Shown: positions 8,171 to 15,454 of the stretch, in pieces | Numbering within the stretch: position 1 is the first letter of the stretch | Layout of the letters: the number at the start of each line of letters is the position of its first letter | Source: CALLVY01 sp937899855 | GTDB taxonomy: Bacteria; Bacteroidota; Bacteroidia; Chitinophagales; Saprospiraceae | Direction: 5' to 3' | Length of the DNA stretch: 64,000 nt | NCBI GenBank assembly: GCA_039820405.1 | Contig: JBCBQC010000006.1 | Location: forward strand, 62,001-126,000 | Notes under the pieces: generated by a model | Seen by the model: the letters and a program-made list of their open reading frames with translations, nothing else | Databases searched by the model: none | What the model was told of the DNA's origin: nothing | Translations under genes and position numbers: made by a program

Positions 8171-8452
8171 ATGTTTAAAGACTTGAATCCGCTGATCCAC
8201 TCCCCCCTGCGGCTGGCCATCATCTCCTTTTTGGTGACCAATGGTCAGTCGGATTTTAAGGAACTCAAGGAAGTGACCAAAGCCACTTCGGGTAACCTGA
8301 GTGTGCAACTCAAAAAACTGGAGGAGGCCAGCTACCTCAAGATCACCAAGGGTTTTTTGAATAACTACCAGCACACCGCCGTTGAAATTACCAAAACCGG
8401 GGTCGCCGCTTTTGAGGAATACGTTGAAGCCATGAAGCAATACCTCAAGTAA
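8171..8452 (+). CDS. Winged-helix transcriptional regulator (HTH_34/MarR-like)
   Basis: A 93-residue single-domain DNA-binding protein. It opens with LNPLIHSPLRLAIISFLV and has the recognition-helix region TKATSGNLSVQLKKLEEASYL, then a wing (ITKGFLNNYQHTAVEITKTG) and a short C-terminal helix. This matches the small ArsR/MarR-like 'winged helix DNA-binding domain' family in which the protein is just the HTH without a ligand domain. It is co-transcribed with the membrane protein before it. The 15-bp inverted repeats at 7551 and 8498 flank its operon and are its probable targets, which would make it an autoregulator that also controls the downstream lipoprotein/TonB-receptor pair. Confidence 0.82.
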   Translation: MFKDLNPLIHSPLRLAIISFLVTNGQSDFKELKEVTKATSGNLSVQLKKLEEASYLKITKGFLNNYQHTAVEITKTGVAAFEEYVEAMKQYLK

Positions 8453-8497
8453 GCCGACTTCCCCAGTTCGTGGCAGCTATATTTTTTTACCTATTTA

Positions 8498-8512
8498 GTT
8501 TATAATTTAAAC
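8498..8512. promoter_or_regulatory. Inverted repeat GTTTA-N5-TAAAC, candidate operator (site 2)
   Basis: GTTTATAATTTAAAC, a perfect palindrome apart from the central base, lies 6 bases before the ATG of the lipoprotein gene and is followed by TAGTTTAT. It is the second copy of the 7551 element, with the same arms, same spacer length and a near-identical eight-base flank. Confidence 0.5.
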
Positions 8513-8518
8513 TAGTTT

Positions 8519-9334
8519 ATGAAATCCATTTTTCTCATGATGAACTTTATTGCCTGTTTACTCCTGTTGAGCGGAGCCTGTTCTACTGGTCCCCAGCTCG
8601 ACCTGGCCCAAGTGGCCCACTACGAGGAGACTTCTCGAATCCCCAATTCCGATTCGCTACTCGTCGGTATTGAAGACAAAATTTACCAGACCTTCGTCCG
8701 CTGTATCATCGATCAAGACGCCACCGCCCTCCAAAGTCTGAGCGAGCGGCTGGAAAGTACCTACGCCGAACGCCCCCAAAACCTGGTCCGTTACTGGAGC
8801 GCTTACCTGCAGTATTACTGGGCCATTTACCACCTCAAAAGCGAGGACGAAAAGGCGGCAAACCGCCACCTCCAACGGGGGATCGACTGGTTGGACGAAC
8901 TGCCCCGCAAGAATGCTGAGGACTACGCCCTTTTGGCCATGATGCAGGGTTTTGCCATTCGCTTTAGTACGGCCAAAACCATCCAATTGTCGAGGGCGGC
9001 TAAGAAAAATGTGGGCTACGCCCTCGCCATCGATTCGACCAACCTGCGTGCTCATTACGTGATGGCTAGCAACGACTACTACACTCCCGCCATTTACGGA
9101 GGTGGGAAGATCGTCGAGCGGCACCTCCAACGGGCCGTTGCACTGCCCGATCAAAAAGTGGAAAACGCGTTCTTGCCTTCCTGGGGAAAGGAGCTGGCCT
9201 ACGAGTTACTCGTTCGTTGGTACATCAAGGGTGAGCGCTGGGCGGAAGCCAAAGCAACCTTCCAGCAAGCCCAGGGCCTTTTCCCCGATAGCTATCCCCT
9301 CAATCAGCTCGCTGGCCAACTCATTGGAAGATGA
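8519..9334 (+). CDS. TPR-like outer-membrane lipoprotein
   Basis: A 271-residue lipoprotein: the signal peptide ends in LLSGAC, a good lipobox with Cys21 as the acylated residue. The mature part is helical with TPR-like pairs (for example the YWSAYLQYYWAIYHLKS region, a central ALAIDSTNLRAHYVMASNDYY and a C-terminal RWAEAKATFQQAQGLFPDSYP). It contains IYGGGKIVERHLQRAVALP, found in uncharacterised Bacteroidota TPR proteins. It overlaps the TonB-dependent receptor gene by four bases (ATGA), so the two are translationally coupled. It could serve as a surface or periplasmic partner of the receptor. The substrate is not evident. A 15-bp candidate operator sits directly before the start. Confidence 0.75.
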   Translation: MKSIFLMMNFIACLLLLSGACSTGPQLDLAQVAHYEETSRIPNSDSLLVGIEDKIYQTFVRCIIDQDATALQSLSERLESTYAERPQNLVRYWSAYLQYYWAIYHLKSEDEKAANRHLQRGIDWLDELPRKNAEDYALLAMMQGFAIRFSTAKTIQLSRAAKKNVGYALAIDSTNLRAHYVMASNDYYTPAIYGGGKIVERHLQRAVALPDQKVENAFLPSWGKELAYELLVRWYIKGERWAEAKATFQQAQGLFPDSYPLNQLAGQLIGR

Positions 9335-11481
9335 AACCAAGATTTTTAGCGATCCTACTTTTGCTAGCAGCCCAGCTTCCCGCTCAGACCGAATGGAGTG
9401 GAACCGTTCGTGACGATGCGGGACGGGCTGCTTTTGCCGCCAACGTCTTTCCCAAGCAGACGCCCAGCCGGGGCGTCATCACCGACTGGGAGGGTCACTT
9501 TCGCCTGACCGAGCTCGATCCTCACGATACCCTCGTCATTTCCTACCTGGGATACGAGACGGTCGAGTGGCCCCTCGCCGACTGGCCAGAATCGGGGCGC
9601 TTGGAGGTCCAGCTCCGCACCAGTGCCGCGCTCTTGCCCAGCATCCTCATCCAAGCCTCCGATCCCATTTCCGAACAATTTTCGGTGGTGGTCCTCGAAA
9701 AACTGGACATCTACCTCAATCCGGTAGCCCAGGGCGACCCCCTCAAGGCCATTACGGTACTGCCCAGCTCGACGACGACCGACGAATCGGCCAATCCTTC
9801 CCTACGGGGGAGCGCCGCCGATCGCTCGCGGGTGGTCCTCAATGGCGTACCCATCTACCAACCGGTGCGGGCCAGCCAGCTCAACAACCAGGGCTTTTTT
9901 AGCCTTTTTAACCCCGAAATCATCGACTGCCAGTACGTTTACGCTAGCAATCCCCCCCTGACCTACGGCAATACCAGTGCGGGCTTGGTGGACATCAAAA
10001 CCCATCACCAGCTAGAGCGGGAACAGGTTCAGGTATCGACCAGCCTGGCCAATCTAGGGGCCTTCCTCGCGCGCCAACTGGGACCCTCGGGTTCCTTTGT
10101 CCAACTTTACGGCAACTGGCAATTTGCGCCCGCCTATCTGGGGCTGAACCGGCCCAATTTGCCCCGCCTCCGCGACTTCCACACGCGCGACGTGGGGCTG
10201 AATCTCCACCTAGCGCTGGGAGAAAAATCCTCCTTCAACAGCTACCACTACGCCATCGATGAGGGCTATACTTATCACAACACCCGCCCCTCTTACGACG
10301 GGCCCGCCGAATCGACCCGGCAGCGTTACTTCGTGGTCAACAACTGGGAGCGGCGTACCGAGAATGGGGTCTGGACGGCCCAACACGCCTGGAATTTTTC
10401 CAAAAGTGCCTTTGCCTACGGCAATTTGCACTCGCGCAACCGGACCCGCCAATCCTATACGGCGCTCAATTACCAGTGGTTTTTGGGGGAGGATTGGAAA
10501 TGGCAATTCGGCAGTAGCGTCGATTGGCACCAGCAGACCTTTAGGGACAGTTTTCCCCGTTATTACTACGCCTTTTCTCCCGAGGCGCCCCGCGACTTTG
10601 CGCAACGGAGACTGGGGCACCACAATTGGGAGGCCTACGCCTACACCCAGTGGCGTGCGGGAAAGCGGTACTTGTTGTCGGCGGGTTGGCGGAGCAATGT
10701 ACCGGGTGGGGGACAATCTTTTTACCAAAGCTGGCAAGTAGCGGTAAAGTTTTTCTGGACCGATCAGCAATCCCTCCTACTCAGTGGCGGGCGCTATCAC
10801 AACTACGCCAACCCCAATTATTTTAGCCCGGGTTTTACCCTACAGTCTAGCCAGCAGTGGTCCCTGGACTACAGTTGGGAGGGGACGCAGTGGCTGATCC
10901 GGGCGGCCCTTTACCACAAGCGGGAGGACAGTGAGGCGAATGACTTTGGCTTCTTTAGTGTGGGGCCGACGACGACCAGTGGGGTGGAAATATTCTGGGA
11001 ACGGGAATTGCTGCCCCGCTTGCGTTGGACGCTGGCCAATGCTTTTGTCCACCAGCGGGTGGAATTGGCTGGGGATAAGTACCGTGGGCCGAGTGATTTC
11101 AACTACTTACTCAAAACGACTTTGCAGTACCGCCACCCCCAACTTTTTACGACGGCCCTGAGTTGGCTGAGTCGCCCCGGGACCTTTTACACCCCCATCG
11201 TCGGCGGACAGCTCCATCCCGAGGTCGGCTACTTCGAACCCCAGTACAGCGACCGTTACTACAGCGAGCAATTGGGGCCCTACCACCGGCTCGATCTCAA
11301 CGTGAGTCGTTATTTTCGCTTTGAGACCTGGGCCCTGACGACCTTCTTATCCGTCAACAACTTGCTCAATACGCGCAACCAACGCGAGGTCCTCTACCGG
11401 GCGGACTACCGCAGCTACGATTTTGATTACTACCAATTGCGGTCGATTTACTTTGGCTTGGTGTGGCAGTGGAATCGCTAG
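9331..11481 (+). CDS. TonB-dependent receptor with carboxypeptidase-regulatory-like N-domain
   Basis: An outer-membrane receptor of 716 residues: signal peptide (FLAILLLLAAQLPAQ), then a CarboxypepD_reg-like beta-sandwich (WSGTVRDDAGRAAF...DTLVISYLGYE, residues ~20-95), a plug domain (PSLRGSAADRSRVVLNGVPIY, ending in NTSAGLVDIKT), and a 22-strand-type barrel rich in Tyr/Trp. It ends with SIYFGLVWQWNR, a typical terminal strand. At this length it is smaller than SusC receptors and lacks a SusD partner, so it is more like a ferric or peptide/vitamin receptor. The coupled lipoprotein and upstream regulator suggest a small regulated uptake or surface-sensing unit. The substrate is unknown. Confidence 0.87.
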   Translation: MKPRFLAILLLLAAQLPAQTEWSGTVRDDAGRAAFAANVFPKQTPSRGVITDWEGHFRLTELDPHDTLVISYLGYETVEWPLADWPESGRLEVQLRTSAALLPSILIQASDPISEQFSVVVLEKLDIYLNPVAQGDPLKAITVLPSSTTTDESANPSLRGSAADRSRVVLNGVPIYQPVRASQLNNQGFFSLFNPEIIDCQYVYASNPPLTYGNTSAGLVDIKTHHQLEREQVQVSTSLANLGAFLARQLGPSGSFVQLYGNWQFAPAYLGLNRPNLPRLRDFHTRDVGLNLHLALGEKSSFNSYHYAIDEGYTYHNTRPSYDGPAESTRQRYFVVNNWERRTENGVWTAQHAWNFSKSAFAYGNLHSRNRTRQSYTALNYQWFLGEDWKWQFGSSVDWHQQTFRDSFPRYYYAFSPEAPRDFAQRRLGHHNWEAYAYTQWRAGKRYLLSAGWRSNVPGGGQSFYQSWQVAVKFFWTDQQSLLLSGGRYHNYANPNYFSPGFTLQSSQQWSLDYSWEGTQWLIRAALYHKREDSEANDFGFFSVGPTTTSGVEIFWERELLPRLRWTLANAFVHQRVELAGDKYRGPSDFNYLLKTTLQYRHPQLFTTALSWLSRPGTFYTPIVGGQLHPEVGYFEPQYSDRYYSEQLGPYHRLDLNVSRYFRFETWALTTFLSVNNLLNTRNQREVLYRADYRSYDFDYYQLRSIYFGLVWQWNR

Positions 11482-11497
11482 TGGGGGGGGGGCGCAT

Positions 11498-12556
11498 TTA
11501 GCGCCGTTGGAAAATGACTTCCGTTGCTCCGTAGCCGTAGTTGGGGTGGTAATCGTTTTTAAAGGTCTTGACTTCGGGATGTTTGAGGAGGCGGGTGGCA
11601 ATCTCGTTGCGCAATTTGCCTTTGCCCAGGCCGTGGATTACGAAGACCCGATCGACGCCAACGCTGAGGGCGCGGTCGAGGTAGGCATCGAAGGCCCGCA
11701 GTTGGATACGTAGGATTTCGGCATTGTGCAGTCGGCGGATGTCCTTGTCGGTCAGCTCTTCGATGTGCAGGTCGATTTCGGAATCGAAGGAGGCGTATTC
11801 GTAGAGGTCGCGGGAGCGGGAGCTGGCGGTGGCACCGTCTTGCGGAAGGGGAGGGGCGTGCCGGCGGGTATAGGCCTTGAGGTCTTCGTGGGCTTCGGAG
11901 GGGCCTTGGGAGTCGAAGGAATCGAAGAGGACGTAGTGGTGAACGGCCTTGTTGAGGATGGGGGCGGTGATGACCTTGCTAAAAAACTGCTTGGCGCGAA
12001 TTTTTAGGGTCCGGCGCAGGGCTTTGCCCGTACCCTGGGTGGTAATTTGCCAGATTTCGACCCGGGCTTCGGGCAGGTCGTTGAGCATGCCAAAGGGCAT
12101 CTGGCCGAGTGGAAAGGCCGACACGGAGTCCAGTTTGCCATTGATTTGGCGCTGGCTTTGTTGTTTGCTACTCAGTTGGAAGGTAAAGAGGGCGGAGTAG
12201 GGGGTATCGTTGAGGAGGAAGATTTCGAAGTAGGGGGTGGTACCGTCGGGGAGGCCGTGGGGGAGGAAGGCCAGTTGGATGCCCCGGCTGCGGAGGATGG
12301 TGTACTGCGAGTCGGCTTCGGGCAGGCCACCCGTTGGGTAGGGACTGGGTTTGGGGGGGAGGGTGAGCAACTTGGCTTTGACCCGGGGCCCCATTTGGAG
12401 GCTTTCGTCGGGTCGGATCAGGTCCCCCGTGGCGACGGGAATTTCGTCGCCGTCGTCGAGCAGCACCATTACCATATCGTGCTCCAGCAGGTCGGTGACT
12501 ACGCCCCGATCGCCGGTAAATTTCAATTCTACTTTGGTGCCTTCCGCTAATATCAT
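11498..12556 (-). CDS. DUF2027 and Smr domain protein
   Basis: A 352-residue cytosolic protein. The N-terminal ~70 residues form an SH3-like barrel (TKVELKFTGDRGVVTDLLEHDMVMVLLDDGDEIPV in outline) and the middle is the DUF2027 beta-rich region. The C-terminal ~85 residues are a Smr domain with DLHIEELT and the signature HGLGKGKLRNEI, ending in NYGYGATEVIF. Smr domains, found at the C-terminus of MutS2 and alone in RNA-surveillance nucleases, are endonucleases or nucleic-acid binders. The DUF2027-Smr combination is standard in Bacteroidota, but its role is not established. The gene is convergent with the TonB receptor (16-base gap) and divergent from the methyltransferase. Confidence 0.87.
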   Translation of the reverse strand: MILAEGTKVELKFTGDRGVVTDLLEHDMVMVLLDDGDEIPVATGDLIRPDESLQMGPRVKAKLLTLPPKPSPYPTGGLPEADSQYTILRSRGIQLAFLPHGLPDGTTPYFEIFLLNDTPYSALFTFQLSSKQQSQRQINGKLDSVSAFPLGQMPFGMLNDLPEARVEIWQITTQGTGKALRRTLKIRAKQFFSKVITAPILNKAVHHYVLFDSFDSQGPSEAHEDLKAYTRRHAPPLPQDGATASSRSRDLYEYASFDSEIDLHIEELTDKDIRRLHNAEILRIQLRAFDAYLDRALSVGVDRVFVIHGLGKGKLRNEIATRLLKHPEVKTFKNDYHPNYGYGATEVIFQRR

Positions 12557-12613
12557 CGGATTAAAGTTACGCTTTTGCCCAGGGATGCCCTACCTTTGGG
12601 GCCGACATTCAAC

Positions 12614-13267
12614 ATGAGCAGTACAACAAAAAAATGGCGTTGGCAGATCGCGCAGCGGGCCGAAATCCGCTGGTGGCAAAACTATTTGCGCCAGCGTCCC
12701 GTCGGCGAATACCTGAACTGGAAACGGGCCTACTGGCGCGAATTCCTCCAGCGCTGCGCCCTGGCGCCCCCGCCCGGAGCCCGCATCCTCGACGCGGGCT
12801 GTGGCCCCGCCGGGATTTTCCTCCACTTTCCCCAGCACGAGGTCATCGCCTGCGATCCCCTACTCGATCAATACACCCACAAACTGGACCATTTTGAGCC
12901 CGCCAATTACCCCGGGGTACGCTTTCTCCCCTGTGCGCTCGAAGATTTATCTCTAACGAAACCCTGCGACTACGTTTTTTGTTTGAATGCCATCAACCAC
13001 GTGGCCCAACTGGACCGATGTTTGGACCGTTTGGTGGCGGCGACGCACCGGGAAGGCTACCTGATCCTGTCGATCGACGCCCACAATTACTGGGGGCTCA
13101 AGTACCTCTTTCGGACCCTGCCCGGCGACATTCTCCATCCCCACCAGTACGACCTGGCGGAGTACCAGGCGATGCTGACCCGCCGGGGCTTGCGAATTGA
13201 GCGGAGTGTCTGCTACCGGAGGGAGCGGATTTTTGATTATCACGTATTAATTGCCAGGAAGGCTTGA
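12614..13267 (+). CDS. Class I SAM-dependent methyltransferase
   Basis: A 217-residue protein with the SAM-binding motif I ARILDAGCGPAGIF, acidic motif II (VIACDPLLDQY), and the later motif CDYVFCLNAINHVAQL followed by YLILSIDAHN. The N-terminal region is basic and aromatic (WRWQIAQRAEIRWWQNYL). ATG 12614 is used because the upstream extension to 12575 is proline-rich and not family-like. The target cannot be told: such enzymes act on quinones, sugars or small metabolites. It stops one base before the queE start codon (stop at 13265-13267, ATG at 13269), so the two are tightly co-transcribed. Confidence 0.82.
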   Translation: MSSTTKKWRWQIAQRAEIRWWQNYLRQRPVGEYLNWKRAYWREFLQRCALAPPPGARILDAGCGPAGIFLHFPQHEVIACDPLLDQYTHKLDHFEPANYPGVRFLPCALEDLSLTKPCDYVFCLNAINHVAQLDRCLDRLVAATHREGYLILSIDAHNYWGLKYLFRTLPGDILHPHQYDLAEYQAMLTRRGLRIERSVCYRRERIFDYHVLIARKA

Positions 13268-13268
13268 T

Positions 13269-13910
13269 ATGGCGGCTTACAATGTCAAAGAAATATTCTA
13301 CACCTTGCAGGGCGAGGGGGCACAGAGCGGAAGACCGGCGGTCTTTTGTCGCTTCTCGGGTTGCAACCTGTGGAGTGGTCGCGAGCAGGACCGGCACAAG
13401 GCCATCTGTAAGTTTTGCGATACCGACTTCTGGGGGACGGATGGCATCAATGGGGGACGTTTTGCGACGGCGGAAGATCTGGCGCAACGGGTGGCGGATT
13501 TCTGGCCGGTGGGGGCCAAGAGTAGCGTGCCCTACGTGGTCTGTACGGGGGGCGAGCCCCTGCTCCAGCTGGACACCGCCCTGGTGGCCGCCTTTCACGC
13601 CCTGGATTTTGAAGTGGCCGTCGAAACCAACGGTACCATCGCTCCCCCACCCAACATCGACTGGATTTGTATGAGCCCCAAGGCCAATACGGAAATCGCC
13701 CTCCAGCGCGGGCACGAACTCAAACTGGTTTTCCCCCAGGTGGGCGCCGAACCAGAACGCTACGCGGATTTGGATTTTGAACACTTCTACCTCCAGCCGA
13801 TGGACGGTCACCGCACGGAGGAAAACACCCAGGCTGCCCTCCAATACTGCTTGCGCCACCCCCAGTGGAAACTGAGCATTCAGACGCACAAGATTTTGAA
13901 TATTCCTTAG
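13269..13910 (+). CDS. queE: 7-carboxy-7-deazaguanine synthase, radical SAM
   Basis: A 213-residue radical-SAM enzyme of the queuosine/7-deazaguanine pathway: it converts 6-carboxy-tetrahydropterin to 7-carboxy-7-deazaguanine. The opening KEIFYTLQGEGAQSGRPAVF and the GEP motif (VCTGGEPLLQL) are diagnostic. The iron-sulfur cysteines are Cys32, Cys47 and Cys50 in a C-x14-C-x2-C arrangement (GCNLW...CKFCDTDF), the variant QueE cluster loop instead of the common C-x3-C-x2-C. The C-terminus contains YLQPMDG and SIQTHKILNIP, normal for the family. ATG 13269 is used; TTG 13251 lies inside the upstream gene. queC, queD and other pathway genes are not in this window. Confidence 0.94.
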   Translation: MAAYNVKEIFYTLQGEGAQSGRPAVFCRFSGCNLWSGREQDRHKAICKFCDTDFWGTDGINGGRFATAEDLAQRVADFWPVGAKSSVPYVVCTGGEPLLQLDTALVAAFHALDFEVAVETNGTIAPPPNIDWICMSPKANTEIALQRGHELKLVFPQVGAEPERYADLDFEHFYLQPMDGHRTEENTQAALQYCLRHPQWKLSIQTHKILNIP

Positions 13911-14368
13911 GGGTACTGGTCCGACGCTGGGGAGGCGCTACCAAGGCTCGTGGCCCCTTTTAGGGACCGTATTTCAACAGCGCTATTACGTAATTTGGTC
14001 AACTGAAGGGAGTGCCTGAAATGTAAAATAAATGTCATCCGAACTTGTAATACCCACAAAAAAGCCCTAAGTTAGTATCGTTCTGTTATTGCTTACAGTT
14101 ATCTCTACCATTCCAAACACATTAGCTCTTTATCCGGTGATCTTCGATCATCATGACCATTGAGTAATCACAATTAACCAATTGCTTCAAATACATTAAC
14201 CCGCTTGGCGGGCTGGGTGAACGCGCTTCATCTGGTCACCTTGCTATGGGTTTTTGCTTGATCCTAACTTAGACTTAGGGCTGATCGGCTATTGCTCCGT
14301 TTGGAGGAATTGCCCAGTGGCCCGTGCTAGGGCTGACATTTTATTTCTCAACCTAAAATTTTTTTACC
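13911..14368. other. Intergenic stretch before the repeat-protein gene
   Basis: These 458 bases hold no supported gene. The only structure I see is a small hairpin at 14200-14212 (CCCGC-TTG-GCGGG). The 3' end (T/A-rich, ATTTTTTTACC) probably contains the promoter and leader of the following GTG-start gene, but no clear TAnnTTTG box at good spacing stands out. Confidence 0.4.
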
Positions 14369-15424
14369 GTGAAAAATCTATTTCCTTTTCTGCTATGCAC
14401 TTTTGTGGTAGTCGGTTTGTCCGCACAGGTTACCACTTTTGGAACCAACGCCGGTACCCTGGGGGTGGCGGCCAGTTACTACGGCCAGGAAGCGGGGCAA
14501 AACGCGTCGGCGTCGGCCAAGAACAATACCTACGTCGGTCATCAGGCGGGCCGTTACGATGTGGCGGGCGACAACAACAGCTTTTTTGGGACCCAAGCGG
14601 GGTACAAACAGGAGAGCGGTAGCAACAACACTTACATCGGGGTGCAGAGTGGTTACGTCGGTGGGGGCAGTGCCAACAATACCTGCGTGGGGGTGCAGAG
14701 TGGCAATAATATGGAATTGGCCAAGGGCAATGTATTTGTGGGGGTCCGGGCGGGCTTCACGACCTCATCGGGTGGGGCCAACGTGGCCCTGGGCTACGGT
14801 GCGGCGCAGAATATGGGAAATGAGAATGGCAACACCATGATTGGTCATCAGTCGGGTTATTCCTTCGTGGAGGGTACGGATAATACCATGCTGGGCAAAC
14901 GGGCGGGCTACGTCAAAACGGGGGGGAGCTACAACGTCTTCCTCGGTGCGGAGGCCGGTACCAAAAACGTTGGGGGGACGGGCAATATCTTTCTCGGTTA
15001 CCGGGCGGGCTTTTACGAAACGGGGTCCAACCAGCTCTACATCGAAAATTCGGACAAGGAAGTGCCCCTGATCTACGGCGACTTCCGCGGCGATCGGGTG
15101 GGTATCAATACCAAAAACGTTCCCTTTGGTTACACCCTGGCCGTTGATGGCAAGGTAATGGCGGAAGAGGTGCGCGTCCAATTGTCCGAAAACTGGCCCG
15201 ATTACGTATTTGATCCCGACTACGAGTTGATGAGCATCACCGAGTTGAAGCAGTACGTTGCCCAGCACCGCCACCTGCCCGAAATACCTTCGGCTCAGGA
15301 ACTGGCCGATACGGGGGGGGTAGACCTCGGTGACATGAACCACCTCTTACTCAAGAAGGTGGAAGAACTCAGCCTCTACATCATTCAACTCCAGGAAGAA
15401 ATCGAAATCCTGAAGCAGCAATAA
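14369..15424 (+). CDS. Secreted repeat protein with tail-fibre-like C-terminus
   Basis: A 351-residue protein starting at GTG 14369. Signal peptide residues 1-20 end in GLSAQ. Residues 45-214 are ten consecutive 17-residue repeats with consensus x-x-x-x-x-G-x-x-N-T/V-x-[VIL]-G-x-x-[AS]-G and no insertions, suggesting a beta-solenoid or trimeric fibre stalk. After it comes a beta-rich linker (YIENSDKEVPLIYGDF...RVGINTKN), then WPDYVFDPDY...LMSITELKQYVAQHRHLPEIPSAQEL and a C-terminal coiled coil (VEELSLYIIQLQEEIEIL). This end is common in Bacteroidota 'tail fiber domain' surface proteins. It starts an apparent operon with the DUF1800 and DUF1501 genes (30-base gap), so it is likely a surface fibre linked with them. 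No peptidase S74 Ser/Lys pair is seen. Confidence 0.75.
   Translation: MKNLFPFLLCTFVVVGLSAQVTTFGTNAGTLGVAASYYGQEAGQNASASAKNNTYVGHQAGRYDVAGDNNSFFGTQAGYKQESGSNNTYIGVQSGYVGGGSANNTCVGVQSGNNMELAKGNVFVGVRAGFTTSSGGANVALGYGAAQNMGNENGNTMIGHQSGYSFVEGTDNTMLGKRAGYVKTGGSYNVFLGAEAGTKNVGGTGNIFLGYRAGFYETGSNQLYIENSDKEVPLIYGDFRGDRVGINTKNVPFGYTLAVDGKVMAEEVRVQLSENWPDYVFDPDYELMSITELKQYVAQHRHLPEIPSAQELADTGGVDLGDMNHLLLKKVEELSLYIIQLQEEIEILKQQ
14501..15010 (+). repeat. Ten in-frame 51-base (17-residue) coding repeats
   Basis: The fibre gene contains ten back-to-back units of exactly 51 bases. Amino-acid units end in G-x-x-A/S-G (for example VGHQAG, FGTQAG, IGVQSG, LGKRAG, LGYRAG) with Asn at the turn. Nucleotide identity between units is low to moderate, so the array is an old protein repeat rather than a recent DNA expansion. 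Confidence 0.8.
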
Positions 15425-15454
15425 TTTCCTCACTCCACAAATCCATACGCAATT

